Below are positions 36,938-49,346 of a DNA stretch of 64,000 bases, piece after piece. The notes under the pieces were generated by a model. That model saw only the letters and a list, made by a program, of their open reading frames with translations. It was not told where the DNA came from and ran no database searches. This stretch comes from Portulaca oleracea (lineage: Eukaryota > Streptophyta > Magnoliopsida > Caryophyllales > Portulacaceae). The stretch covers positions 9,631,190 to 9,695,189 of the forward strand of contig CM055887.1 in assembly GCA_029582165.1 (NCBI GenBank), written 5' to 3'. Every line of letters starts with the position of its first letter. Positions within the stretch are counted from its first letter, which is position 1. Both the position numbers and the translations under genes were made by a program.

Positions 36938-37520
36938 TGGGTTTTTGGATGCTAATATACTGAACTTTTGAGGTGTTGCACAATAATACACTGAACTTTA
37001 ACCTTGGACAATAATACACTATACTTTTGGGGGAGGGGGGAGGGGGATGTTAAACAATAATGCACCCAGAATGATTCAGGACGTTGCTTACTCGGTGACA
37101 AGGTGACAATCATACTTAGCAGGTAGAGGAGATGAATTGACCCAAAAATATTTAAATTTATTACATGTCAGCTAATCTACACATTAGCAAAGGAAATCAA
37201 CTTTGAAAAGAGCAAAAACAAATATAAAATCATATTTGCTTTAACGTGTTTTCACTGAGAGATTGTTGTTATAGTTGTATAAAATCATATTTGGTTGTGT
37301 AGATTAGCTAACATGTCATAAATTTAAATATTATTTAGCCAATTTATCTTCTCGGCCCCCCCCCGTAAGATCGCCACCAAATCAGCCACCATCGAAATCG
37401 TTGCAAATGCATTATCGTCCAATACCCCTCAAAGTTCAGTGCATTATTGTCCAAGGTCAAAGTTCAGTGCACTATTGTCCAATACCCCAAATGTTTATTA
37501 TATTATCATCCAAAAATCCT
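36938..37520. mobile_element. MITE built of ACAATAATACACTGAACTTT repeats
   Basis: Ends GGGTTTTTGGATGCTAATAT and (inverted) AGGATTTTTGGATGATAATA. Each arm has two or three copies of the word ACAATAATACACTGAACTTT, inverted between arms. A second, shorter copy is at 53109-53403. Superfamily not certain; MULE-like is possible. Confidence 0.6.
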
Positions 37521-37542
37521 ATTTTTTTTTAAAAAAAAAATA

Positions 37543-37845
37543 CTCCCTCCTTCCCATTTTATTTGTCACCTAAGACATGATTCACAAAACCAAGAAAACT
37601 TCCAATGGACATTAAGTTGCTTTCTTGGAAATAAGAAAGAGGTGAATAAAGTGGTGAATAATAAAGAAAGGTGGTGAATAATAAAGAAAAGTGGTGAATA
37701 AAAGAGAAAAGTTTAAAAAAAAGATGTATTTAATAAGATTAATTTGATAAACTAATGATTATTGTGTTATTGGAATTGTAAAGTGACAGATATTATGGGA
37801 AAAAAGAAAGTTAGTTAAAGTGACAGATAATATGGGAAGGAGGGA
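37543..37845. mobile_element. Stowaway-like MITE
   Basis: Starts CTCCCTCCTTCCCATTTTAT after TA and ends about ATATGGGAAGGAGGGAT. Very close to the copy at 53983-54255, with an extra repeat of AAAGAAAGGTGGTGAATAAT near 37660. Confidence 0.8.
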
Positions 37846-37946
37846 TTAGTAACTTTTGATAACTTTGAATAAGTTTTAATAAATGTAAATAAATAGTTAA
37901 TAAAAAATCCATTTCTACTTACCTACAATTTACTTACCATTTCTAC

Positions 37947-39310
37947 TGATCTTATTTCACGAACAGCTGATAAACTTCAGCCTTGGAAGGCTAAGTTTGT
38001 GTCTAAAGCAGATCGTGCTACCCTTATTCAGTCTCATTTAGAGGCTATGCCCACACAGACTCTTTAATATTTTCAGTTATCAAGGATACAACTCGACAAA
38101 TTGATAGTATTTGTCATAATTTCTTTTGGAAGGACCTTGCTACTAATAAGAGCTTATGCATGGTAGCTTGGGATAAAGTTTGTATGCCCAAAAAGCTTGA
38201 GGATTGGGGATCCAAAAAACAGAGGCAGTTAATATTGCGTTCCAATGTAAATTGCTTTGGAAAATCCTGTTTGGTCAGGGTTTATGGGTGGAGCAAATGA
38301 GGATTAAGTACTTGTCTACTGATTCATTATTTGAGGTTAAATCAAAACAACATGATTCTTGGGCTTGGAAGCCCATTCTTAAGGCCAAACCTATTTTTGC
38401 AAAAGGGCTTCGTTGGAAAGTAGGAAAGGGTGATAAAATAAATTTTTGGAAAGACTGTCACTCTGACAACTTACTTTCTCTTAATAATATTATGCTCCTA
38501 ATTTTTCTGAGACTTTCCTTGATTTCTTATCTTGAATCAAAGGTTTGTTTGGTGCTTCGTTCATTGATCGAGTTGCCTCTCTCCTCTGGAGCATTTGGAA
38601 GACAAGGAACTCTAGTGTTTTTCAGCGCGAGGCTCCCCCATCTAGTGTTACTTTGATGCGTTCCAAAAGAGCGTCTGTCGAATGGCGAATGCGTGACAAG
38701 CCGACCGACTCTCTACTACCACCTTTCTCTACTTCACCTTCGACCAAGCCTTCAAATTCAGTTTGGGTGTCTTGGAGTAAGCCAGTATTGGGTTCGTATA
38801 AGCTCAACTTCGATGGCTCTAATTCTTTTAGAGGCAGTGGTGATGGGTTTATCATTCATGATGCGACGGGTCAGTTAGTGGCAGCTTCTTCTTTCCCCTT
38901 GGGCCTTTCTTCAATCATGATTGCCGAGGCTACTGCTCTTCGGAATGATCTCATTCATGCCATTCAAATTGGGATCAAATCCATTTTCATTGAAGGAGAT
39001 AATTTAGTAATAATTAAAGCCATACAAGGAGAATGCCATACTCCGTGGCCCGTGAGAAATTGCTACGCTTATTCAAGATATCAAGGCTTTGCTTCCTCTT
39101 TGTAATGTTATTTCTGTGAACTTATTTTTAGAGAAGCTAATAGGGTTGCTGACTAGCTGGCTAAGTTTGGTATTTTTCTCTAGTCAGCAACTATTTGGGT
39201 GTCTAGTCCGTCATGTTCTTTGTCTTCCATAATTTTGGATGATATCTTTGTTAAATCCTTTGAGAGAAGAGTTACCTAGGAGAGTCGTACTTACCTTTGT
39301 TACAAAAAAA
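37947..39310 (+). pseudogene. 5'-truncated LINE with 20-bp target duplication
   Basis: Starts within the RT thumb (DLISRTADKLQPWKAKFVSK) and includes GDKINFWKD. RNase H begins YKLNFDGSNSFRGSGDGFII (about 38800) with MIAEATALRND and IFIEGDNLVII, and the element ends in a run of nine A (39304-39312). The copy is flanked by AATTTACTTACCATTTCTAC (37927-37946) and a near copy (39311-39330), 19 of 20 identical. It has stops and frameshifts, so it is inactive. The sharp duplication implies a fairly recent insertion of an already truncated copy. Confidence 0.88.
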
Positions 39311-39354
39311 AATTTACTTACCATTTTTACCCATTTACCCACCAATATTACAAA

Positions 39355-39859
39355 GGAAAATTGGATTCTAATAATCCCTACTTTCACTAATTGTATAACA
39401 ATAATCTCTACTTTCATTTTGAATTTTGGTAGTAAAAAAAAAATGGATTCTCGTGGAACACCACCGAGAGTATACCCTAAATATCATAAATTTTAAGTTG
39501 CATTTGATTCAAAATTTAATATAACATTTTACCACGATTTTTAATGAAATTACCGTATTTCTCCCAATTTTTGTCATTGTTTTACAATTATTTCACTTTT
39601 GTTCCCTTTTAAAAATATTATAATAATTGCTTGGATTCTCGAGAAAATAATTTAAAAATTCTTTTATTAACTACACTTCATTACCTTTTTTAGGGAGAAA
39701 TGAAAAACAATAAAAACAATATGTGTCAAAAATGAAAAAAAAATAACAAGAATGTAAAGATAGATTCGGTACTACTACAATCCAATTTTTTTTTTAGACC
39801 ATCAAAATCTAAAATAAAAGTAAAAATGATTGATACACTGAAAATAGGGATTATCATAC
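39355..39859. mobile_element. GGAAAATTGGATT-type MULE-like MITE, broken
   Basis: The left end GGAAAATTGGATTCTAATAA matches the family at 41811-42343. The right end is lost, where the Stowaway at 39860 begins. The interior text GAATCAAATGCAAC-type matches the intact copy in inverse. Confidence 0.55.
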
Positions 39860-40121
39860 TTCCTTCTTCCCTTAATGAGTGTCAATATTTCTAACTACCT
39901 TGTTCCTTTTTATTTGTTAATTTTACATTTTCAACAATTAAAATACTCATATTATCCTTAATTAATGAATGTGATTTTTATTTTACCTTTTAAAATTTTC
40001 CTTTACTCCTCTCTTTTAATGAAGGGTATATTTATCTATGTATAATTTTTTTACTCTATCTTCAAGACATATTGATTTTATAAAATTAGTTAATTTGACA
40101 TTAAAAAAGGGAGAGAGGGAG
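39860..40121. mobile_element. Stowaway-like MITE (diverged)
   Basis: Ends CTTCCTTCTTCCCTTAATGA and (inverted) CTCCCTCTCTCCCTTTTTTA, flanked by TA. Confidence 0.6.
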
Positions 40122-40843
40122 TAATTCAATTTTCCGTTTACAAAAGCATGAAAAGAATACGGGCGGTAACATTGAAACCCCAATGAAGGGTGTGTGTGGA
40201 CGACCAGGGCTCGTGGATTGGCTGGTGATTCTATTGCCACTGCTTTGCTTGGGGAAAGATCAAATTATGAGGTTTCACGATGACTTAATTTAATAAGCAC
40301 GCTAAACATGATAAGCTCCTCTGCTTTGCATCTGTCGTTTTCTTCTGCATTTCCTATTCTGCATGCCAAATAGTCGATGCCAACCTGTCTGTCTCTCCTT
40401 TTCTTTCTGCTAAACCTATGCCCAACGTTTTCCACCTCATTTCAACTCAGCTATACTGTTTGTCCATTCTACCAATAACTGCCAAAATGTGCCAAATTCC
40501 ATATATAAATGAATACGGAGTATACACATATATTCAAATTTACATAAAATTTGTGTTTAACATCCACGTACGTCTGGATTTTACAAGTTGAATAAAGTTA
40601 TATGGTTCAGGTAATAGAAATAAGAAAATGATAAATATCTTAATGTAAGATGATTATCACTCATAAAATTAAATTTAAGTATATTTAGATTATTATAAAG
40701 GTATGTTTCATTATTTTGAGGGTTATTATAATTTACAAATAATATAAAGATAATTATTTATTTATATTTTTTATAAATATAAAATTATGCCATTAATAAA
40801 ATTATGTTATTATTTATATCTTTGACCGAACTAATAAGTATTA
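40122..40843. other. Spacer, no gene seen
   Basis: An ORF on the - strand (40016-40240) has no motif and is not supported. The rest is AT-rich. Confidence 0.45.
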
Positions 40844-41057
40844 TTCCCTCCGTCCCAAATTAATTGACAGTTTGATCAAATTTTGATCGCTAATTACTTA
40901 CAAATTATAATGAGTTATAATATGAAATTACCATCATCGGAAAGACATTTTACTAAAATTACAATGGAAGTAACTTCATATTGTAACTCATTGTAACCTG
41001 TAAGTAATTAACGGTCAAAATTTAGTCAAAATGTCAATTAATTTGGGACGGAGGGAG
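40844..41057. mobile_element. Stowaway-like MITE, nearly perfect hairpin
   Basis: Ends TTCCCTCCGTCCCAAATTAA and (inverted) CTCCCTCCGTCCCAAATTAA, flanked by TA. The arms pair along most of the length, for example ATTTTGATCGCTAATTACTT and its complement. Confidence 0.85.
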
Positions 41058-41547
41058 TATACTTTTATAGTTGATAACTATATATAATTATTCGAAAACA
41101 TATTATCAAAAATTACAAAAATATGTAATATGAACAACTCAATATGGTTAACCATCCTTACTCAACATATGTATCATTGTCCATAGAAATATTAAAGTCA
41201 ATGTATTTGATTTTTTAATTCCAATAATATATATGTACCTAAATTTGTTTCAAATCAGCAAAAAATGTGAGTATTTGTCTATTGTGGATTGGGCAATCTT
41301 TTGTGGGCCATAATTTGCCCTCTCCAATTCCAATATATAATTGACGCTTTAAGCTTCTTTTTATCAAAATTAGGAATAACACCTTTTTTTTTATCATATT
41401 GGCCAAAAACGTGAGTATTTGTCTATTTGTGTCATTTTTTTCCTGCTAAGCCCAAGTGTTTTAGACCTTAGTAATCACGATGTGTCTCACTTCTCTTAAA
41501 AACATACCTAAACAATCTCAATCTCATCTTTCTCAAGTTTCTACTTA

Positions 41548-41796
41548 CTACCTCCGTACCAAATTATTTGTCCATCTACCTAACTCCCTTGTCCCAAAAT
41601 GTTTGTCCATTTTATAATTCCAATAATTGTAATTCCTATTATACCCCTAATAAATACTCTTTTATTTCTTTTTTATTTTTTTCACATGAGAAAAGTAAGT
41701 GCAATTTTGATACATTACACATTTTTCACCCCATTTCCCATGACCATTGGACTTTTAAATATAGTTGGAAGGACAAACAATATGGGATGGAGGTAG
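41548..41796. mobile_element. Stowaway-like MITE
   Basis: Ends CTACCTCCGTACCAAATTAT and (inverted) CTACCTCCATCCCATATTGT, flanked by TA. Same subfamily as 22907-23410. The preceding stretch 41058-41547 is AT-rich with nothing recognised. Confidence 0.8.
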
Positions 41797-41810
41797 TATC
41801 ATTAATAATA

Positions 41811-42343
41811 GGAAAATTGGATTACAATAATCTCATATTTTACAAATTGGATAGCGATAATCTATACTTTCAGTTTGTATTCTGGTGGTCTAAAAAAAAT
41901 TGTATTGTAGTGGTACCAAATCCACCTCCATATTCTTTTTAATTTTTTCATTCCTAGCCCATATTGTTTTTATTTTTTTCGTTCCTACGCCTAAAAAGGT
42001 AATGAATTTTAGTTTCTAAAACATTTTCTAAATTATTTTTTTGAGACTCCGAGTAATTATTATGATTTTTAAAAAGGAATAAAAGTTAAAAAAATCGTAA
42101 AAAAGTAAAAAAATTGAAAAAAATTGGGAGAAAAGTCGTAAATTCATTAAAAATTATGATAAAGTGTTATACAAAGTTTTGAATCAAATGCAACACAAAA
42201 TCTATGATATTGAGGGTATATTCTCGATGATGTCCTACTACAATCCAATTTTATTTATTTTTTTTTACCACGGAATACAACTGAAAGTAGAGATTATCGC
42301 CATCCAATTTGCAAAATATGAGATTATTATAATCCAATTTTCC
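41811..42343. mobile_element. MULE-like MITE with perfect 10-bp target duplication
   Basis: Ends GGAAAATTGGATTACAATAA and (inverted) GGAAAATTGGATTATAATAA. Flanked by ATTAATAATA on both sides (41801-41810 and 42344-42353), an exact 10-bp direct repeat; Mutator-like elements make 9 to 10 bp. 533 bp, non-coding. Confidence 0.8.
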
Positions 42344-42388
42344 ATTAATAATACATCTAATTTAGATGGATAGGCTACATTTCTAATA

Positions 42389-42859
42389 CTCCTTCCGTTC
42401 CATATTAATTGTTATAATTTTGACTTTCACAGTATCTAATGTTACGCTTTGATTGATAATTTCTCAAGTACTACCTCCGTCCCTAAATAATTGTCCATTT
42501 GACTAAATTTTGACCGTTGATTACTCACAAATGGCAATGAGTTACAATAGGAAATTATCACCATTAGGAAGATATTATACTAAAAATTACAATAATATTA
42601 ATTTTATATTGTAACTCATTATAATTTGTGAGTAATCAATGGTCAAAGTTCAGTTAAATGGACAATTATTTAGGGACCGAGGTAGTAATATGTTATTAAC
42701 ATTTGCGATTTCATACTTTTATGATAGTATTTTTTGTTACAAATTTAATGGTGGTAATTTTCTATAACTCATTGTATATATTGATAAATCTATGGTCAAA
42801 ATTTTTTTAATTTGACCATATAATTTTCAAAAACGATAATTAGTATGGAACGGTGGGAG
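42389..42859. mobile_element. Stowaway-like MITE split by another
   Basis: Ends CTCCTTCCGTTCCATATTAA and (inverted) CTCCCACCGTTCCATACTAA, flanked by TA, with 42471-42685 inserted. Confidence 0.8.
42471..42685. mobile_element. Stowaway-like MITE nested in a Stowaway
   Basis: Ends CTACCTCCGTCCCTAAATAA and (inverted) CTACCTCGGTCCCTAAATAA, flanked by TA. The arms are almost perfectly complementary (GTCCATTTGACTAAATTTTG and its near complement). Confidence 0.85.
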
Positions 42860-43189
42860 TAATATTATATCCAACCTTATATGAACATGAATCCACCGAA
42901 TCATCTTGGTACTAACCACAATCACCTTCCAGCTATGTTGTCTTCTTGCTCTTCCTTTTCTAAAAATCCAAAAAAACAGGGAGAAAAGAAAAATCTTGAA
43001 TGTTGGGAATTAATCAACAAGAAATTGACAACGCAGAGCGATTGAGTGACGATGATTGGCGTAGCAATCTGAAGTTCTGAACCATGCACCAAATCTCATT
43101 GGTTACCAAATAGATTTGCATCACATGATGTCAATATAGAAAATTTGTATTAATACATAAGAGTACTTCAAAGAAGTTTTTATATTTAG
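42860..43189. other. Spacer, no gene seen
   Basis: Unique AT-rich sequence, no supported gene. Confidence 0.45.
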
Positions 43190-43979
43190 CAATAACGTTT
43201 GGCGTAGTGTTTAATATTTTAACCAAGTCAAATTTCTAATTGCATAAATATTAGTGATCGGTAAGCTAATGTTTTGAGTAGCTTATATCGTTTTAAAGAG
43301 AATTTTCTGAAACGCTAATAAAATTAACGTTTAGCGTTTGGAGTAGCGTTTTATATTTTTCGGTCAATATATACCCTTTGAAAATTTTATCTTTGGAAAT
43401 TATTGATATCCTTTTATATCAATTCACATTAATATGTTAATTTAACTACTAAATTTACCGAACACAATTCTCAATTGAACAATCTTCCGCTATCCGCTAC
43501 TTAAACCACTATCCACTGCTTAAACCGCTATCCGCTATATAAACTTCTATCCGCTATCTAAAATACTTTAGGCCCTGTTCGGCAAAATTAGCGTTTTAGA
43601 TAGCGAATAGCGTTTTTGGTAGCGGGTAGCGATTTAGGTAGCGGATAGCGGTTTAAGTAGCAGATAGCGGATGAATGGTCAAACGAGAATTGTGTTCGGT
43701 AAATTTAGTGGTTGAATTAGCAGATTAATGTGAATTGACATAAAAGGATATCAATAATTTCCAAAGATAAAATTTTCAAAGGGTATTTTTTGACTAAAAA
43801 ATATGAAACGCTTCTCCAAGCACGAAACGTTAACTTTATTAACGTTTCGCAAAACGCTCCTTAAAACGCTAAATGCTCCTCAAAACGCTAGTTTACCGAA
43901 CACTAATATTTATGCAATTAGAGTTTTGACTTAATCAAGACGCTAAACGCTACCCTAAACGCTACTGCTGAACACAACC
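43190..43979. repeat. Head-to-head MITE pair, 0.8-kb near-palindrome
   Basis: 43190-43562 and 43588-43965 are inverted copies, with shared blocks such as GATATCCTTTTAT, CCCTTTGAAAATTTTATCTT and CCGCTATCCGCTACTTAAAC. The right copy is a Tourist-like MITE, 43571-43979, starting GGCCCTGTTCGGC with TTA before it and TAA after. The left copy lacks its outer end. The joining spacer is only about 25 bases, so a transcript would form a very long hairpin. Confidence 0.8.
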
Positions 43980-44054
43980 TAATTTTGTTGAACAGAACCT
44001 AACACATTGTACATAATTATGTGGTAGACTCTTTTGGACCTAAAGAATATAAAT

Positions 44055-44239
44055 TAGGGGTGCTCGTTAAAAATAATACAAACTTTTTCTTTCCACATCA
44101 AAAGTATGTATTATATCATGCGATCAAAATAGTACGATACGATGATGTATTATTTTTAGTCACTCCCTTCAATACATGTTGGTGTGTAAAAGTGTAAAAC
44201 AAAAATAGCTAGTATTATTTTTAGACAACATCCCTTATT
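44055..44239. mobile_element. Candidate hAT-like MITE
   Basis: Left TAGGGGTGCTCGTTAAAAAT and inverted right TAAGGGATGTTGTCTAAAAA share AAAAATAATAC just inside. Flanks do not give a clear duplication. Confidence 0.4.
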
Positions 44240-44328
44240 TATATTTTTGTGCAAAAAAAAGGGTGAACATATCTCAAGCATATTAAATATACTAAAACAA
44301 AAGCTTACATGTCAGAAGGAAGGGTAAA

Positions 44329-44640
44329 ATGGCGAGCTTGGTTCTTGATTCGTCAGAGCGTCCTCGGGCTCTTCTGACGGACATGGCACGAAGAGATGCT
44401 AAGTTTGGATGTGGTTCGGGCTTCATTCGTGGGGACCCTGTGACTGTTGCGAAGCGGCTTGAGGAAAAGTGGCGAAAAGAGCGAAAGTGTTAATCTTTTT
44501 TATGCTTATGCTGTTTGTTTTGGTTTTGTTTGTGTGACTTCTTGTTGGTTGCTGTCCTTTCGTGATTCTTTTTTCTGCGGTTTTCGCGGTGCTGGTGCTG
44601 TTTCTTTTGCCTTTTATGGCTTTCAATTATCAAAAAAGTT
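44329..44640 (+). mobile_element. Possible LINE 3' end or stray 54-residue ORF
   Basis: A 54-codon ORF (44329-44493) starting MASLVLDSSERPRALLTDMA is followed by a T/G-rich tail ending ATCAAAAAA. This resembles the T-rich 3' end of plant LINEs, but no RNase H motif is seen. The sequence is more GC-rich than its neighbours. I do not recognise the peptide. Confidence 0.25.
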
Positions 44641-45956
44641 CAATATGATAATTCCGATTAGTTTAATATGTTGATATTTATAAATTAATGTTTATCATTT
44701 TCGATAAAACACAACCCATCCAAATGTCAATATGCATTCTATGTGTCCCTTATACATGAAACTAACACTACGTACATCTCATACAAGTAGTCTTCAGCTT
44801 GGCACAAGTTATTTTCATACATATCTTTTTTAAAAATCATTCTTAAATTCTCTATCATCAAATACTTTTTTTGAACGAACAACAAATTTAATATTTTAGG
44901 GTAAGTTATCCTAACAATATTTAAAGAACAATATTGTAGGGTATAATGTGATGGCGGTATCATTTTTTAGTTACAATGTATAACTTTTTGAATTGAACAA
45001 CAATTAACTTTATTTGTTAATTAAATTTAATTACAACTATCAAAATACTTCTCATAATAAAAAAATATAATATATTCAATATGATTGTCTACGATTCAAA
45101 ATTTTTACGTTTGACTATATATAATGTTTTAAATTGAAAATACTGTAAAATTGTCATTTTCCTTGTTATAGCTTAAAAATGCAAGTTTAATATTTTTTTT
45201 CAGATAATGAAATATTAAAAACATTAACCATTGGCCAAATTAAAAGTAGTAATGAAGAACTTTTTTTTAAAAAAAATAATGCAATTTTGGAGGTGTTTCC
45301 CAAAAATAATATGCCAACAATATATATTGGAGTGAATATTCAAAAGTACACCGCCAAATGTCATATTGTTTTAGCCAAACCTCCTTCAATATACATTGTT
45401 AGTGTATAAAAAAAATTCATGTTATCTTTAGTTAAATTTCTTAAATTGGTATTATTTGCATCTAAAAATCCTTTCAAATAAAAATAGAACTATATGGTGA
45501 ATCGAATAGGGGCTCTTTCATTGACAATTCTATCGTTAAAACTAGAACTAGAATGTTCCTGAAATAATATTGTTAATAGCAATATTTAACTTATTTTCCA
45601 TATAATATTTACTTTATTTAAGGTATTCTATATTTCGTTGTCAATTTTATTAATGAATACTAAAAGATTCCTTGACAACCTTATGACAATAGACAACATA
45701 CATTTTCCCACCATTAAAGATGGATATATTCGATGACCATTCAAAATGTTTACTTACACGAAATTCAGATAATTTGTTTTTGTTATTAATTTTATGTTGG
45801 ATTATCTTAATTGGCACTTCCTTCTTCACATCTCATCTTTCTCTTTAAATTTATGCAAATTATACTTTTTAAAAACTTTGAATATTAATTTTTTGATATA
45901 TATAATGAGCTATTATACATGCTATATTACTGTCATTAAATTCATAATGACATATA
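44641..45956. other. AT-rich spacer, no gene seen
   Basis: No ORF with motif, no RNA gene, no clear inverted-repeat element. Confidence 0.5.
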
Positions 45957-46205
45957 CTACCTCCGTCCCTAATTGTATGTCACAAAAACTAACTCATTAA
46001 AACCAATAAACATGGGGAATAGGGTGAAAAGTTTCCAAATTGTCAAATATAGCCCTATAATATTCTTGAAATGAGGTAAAAAAAATGTATTTATGAGGGG
46101 TATAATCGTTATTATTGTTGTTGGAAATGTAAAAATTAGGTAATTTGATAAATAAAAAAGGGTAAGGTAGTTAGAAAATTTAAGACTCATTTAGGGACGG
46201 AGGTA
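45957..46205. mobile_element. Stowaway-like MITE
   Basis: Ends CTACCTCCGTCCCTAATTGT and (inverted) TTACCTCCGTCCCTAAATGA, with TA before the left end. Confidence 0.8.
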
Positions 46206-46248
46206 ATACTATACTAACAATATAATTATATTGTTTGATAAAATGTTA

Positions 46249-46440
46249 CTCCCTTCGTTCCATTTTATTTATATATTACTCAAACATTACAAATTTTGAT
46301 CATTAATTTCTCAACATATACAATATTTTATTTTACAAAAGAACTATCCTTGAATTAGTATCAAAAAATACTATCATAAATATATTGCATTATAATTTTT
46401 TGATAAAATATTATACGAAAAATTATCCGTCAAAGTTATA
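46249..46440. mobile_element. Stowaway-like MITE, right end missing
   Basis: Starts CTCCCTTCGTTCCATTTTAT after TA. The right end is not seen; a Tourist-like element begins at 46441, so it may have cut this copy. Confidence 0.6.
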
Positions 46441-46723
46441 TACCCCGTTTGATCTTTTATACGGTTGGTTGTGGAGTGGTAATGGTGCGATGAGGTGGAA
46501 TTTGAAAAGGTGTGGTGAATTGTGGTAAGAATTATGGTAAGCGGAGTAGGTGATGAGAGAGAATGTGAAAAGTAGAGGAGAAAAATGATGAGAGAGAAAA
46601 GTGAAGAGATATCTTGGACCTTGGTAATGATTATGGTGTAGTGTGGTGAGGTGAGGTGTGGTAGAAATTAGATAATTGCGATATGGTAGAGCACCGCAAT
46701 CTACCGCATAAAAGAACGGACCT
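46441..46723. mobile_element. Tourist-like MITE (diverged)
   Basis: Ends TACCCCGTTTGATCTTTTAT and (inverted) GTCCGTTCTTTTATGCGG, with the family's GTGGTG and GAGAGAAAAGTG interior. Confidence 0.65.
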
Positions 46724-49346
46724 GAATGTCATGAATCATTTAGTAAGTGACATATAAAATAAAAAGAAGAAAATATTGTACTATGTGATTAGTTATTTGT
46801 CAAAGAATAAGATTGTTAAACTAACAAAAGTTCCATGATAAACTAGCGCTATATATCCCGTGCGTATTCATGGAAATGTTAGTTATTAAACTATTGAAAA
46901 TTATCATATGAAACTTATTAAAATTGAATAATCTAAAATCTCGATTAAATAATTTCGAAAAAAGACACTTTTAAATATTGGCGCCTTTGTAAAATTAACA
47001 TGTGTAAAAGTTAATGGATATTGTTTTAGTTGTGTAATAAATGTTTGTGCTCATATATGTAACAATTAATAAGGTTTTTAATTGATTCAAAAAAAATAAG
47101 ATTATTAATTATAATTTTTATTTTTCCTTTTATTTGAAAACTTTTGATGATGACACATGGCAAAAACTCCTATTAGAAGATTTTGTTTTAATATATGTAA
47201 TAGATTATTAGTGAAAGATTAAAGTCTTTACAAATGTTTGAAAAGGCATTCTAAAATTCTAGTCTAATAATACGGAGTAATTTCATAATTAATTTATAGA
47301 AAAAATTTCAAGCCTCTAGAAACTTCAAAGTAATACACCTATTTTAGACTTGTAAAACAAATTGAATAAAGCTAATTACAATATTCCAAATTAAAATTAC
47401 CAATTGACCTAATCCAAACAAGTAAATTAACATGGCGCTGAGATCATGTGTACGTATCATGGGATTCCAAATGCGTCCTGAACTCATGCACTTCTACGTC
47501 AAATAGAAAAGTCAAAATTTTATTTTCGCTACATAATTTTTTTATTGTGTAACTACTGTGTAAGAGGTCAACTCCTGTATGATCAATAGTTGGATTAGGC
47601 TTTCAAAAAAAAAATAGTTGGATTAGGATATGCTTTTTAATTTATATTTTAGCTTCAACAAGCATCCATTAAGATTAATTAATACTGATAAATAGTTATC
47701 AGTAACAATAGGCGTCCAACAATTTATTTTTGATAAATTGAAAATAATTATTTAGTTAATTTGAAATATTTAAGCTAATGAAAAATCATCAATAAATTTT
47801 TTATAATAAGTTGAAAAGATTATAAGACCAATTTTGAAGTATTCAAGATCATACGATGTCATAGAGCCGCTCATTAATAGTAACAAAACTTTATCCTATT
47901 TTACTTTTTATTTTATCATATTTTCAATCCTTAAAACTTCTTTTTAAATGTGTAACTTTGTTTCATTTCTATCTCGCTCAAAAATCTATAATATACAAAA
48001 ACCTTAATTTTCTTGAACATAATTTCGGTATGCATTTCTATTGAATAACTCATATATTAATTTATTTAAAAAGTAATAGTTTAAAAAATAATTATTTTAT
48101 GTACTATATGTTTTCAATCATTAAAAAATAATTTTTTTTTCTTGAAAGTTTTTTTTAATATACAATATAATTCCTTTGTTAATTAATAAGTTAAGTATTA
48201 TATATTCATATATTATTAATTTGAATTGATTAATACTCTGCGTAACACAAATAGAAAACAAAAAAAGAACTATATCCACACACAATAATAAATTGGTCCA
48301 TGTGCAAAACCCCATTTAAAAGGTGTAAACTTAATATGATAGTAGACGATAGAATGGGAGTAATACAATTTCACACAAGCCCAACTCCTAGCTTCACAAG
48401 GATTCGAACTTTGATGGTCGGTGGTGAGGGAAAACCTTTTACTCTCATGTTACTTTAGATAGAAGCTCTTGGACAAGTATCATGTGTTGTGATTGAGCCA
48501 ATTATTAATTTATATTATAAATACTGATTTATTTTTAGTTGTGTCATTTTATTATTTTTGTTATTTATTTATTATTTTTGTCTTACTATTTATTTTTACA
48601 TTTTTTTCATTTTTAATGAAAATATCTAATTAAAATAAATATATGTTTATTGTTGAATATAATTTTTTATATATTAACTCACAGTTTCTAAATATTTTGA
48701 CAGCCATAAAACGATAGTCATTCAGGTGAATAGGACACTAAAAATGTCCCCCAACTCCAACAACAATATGGAGAGCGAAAGGGACTTTTGACAACAGGAA
48801 ATATGAATATCATTCACAAATCAAAACAGTACAAATGTACATGTGTCACCGAAAGCTACTGCAACAACTTTTAAAGAACCAAAATTGCACTAACAAATAA
48901 AAAATATAAAACAGCAAATAAGTGACGGTTAACTTTTTCACTCTAAGATTTTCTTGGAAAAATTGTACTAGTCAAAGTTTACTTTTTCATTAGAGAAAAG
49001 CCCTTTGTCTTTTCTCTATTTCATTTTATTTAAGCTATCAATAATGACATATTTTTAGAACAAGTCTGGAAGAAAAAGAATGTAAATAAAAAGAAAAAAT
49101 AAAAATAGATGACATACCAACTATGTTGCAGCATACTTGTACTATTTTTGGAACGCAGGAGAGAGAAAGAGATGTCGAAGAGAGAAATGGAGAGACAAGG
49201 AGAGAGAAAATATTAAACAAAACTGATTTTATTTTTTTTTCTTTTTTGTACTCTTTTAGTAATTTATGTTACCTATTCCTCATCCCATTCCACAACTCAT
49301 TCTTCACCATAACAATACCCATTTTCCACTATCTATTAAAATAATA
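46724..49346. other. AT-rich spacer, no gene seen
   Basis: Very AT-rich. The short ORFs at 48121-48315, 49038-49220 and 49123-49344 have no recognised motif. A tRNA-like phrase, GGATTCGAACTTT near 48401, has no cloverleaf around it. Confidence 0.5.

Noticed and set aside
40016..40240. 74-residue - strand ORF starting MAIESPANPRALVV
   Set aside because: Partly overlaps a Stowaway end and has no recognisable domain or splice-linked partner.
48395..48420. Box B-like GGATTCGAACTTT
   Set aside because: No matching stems or box A around it.
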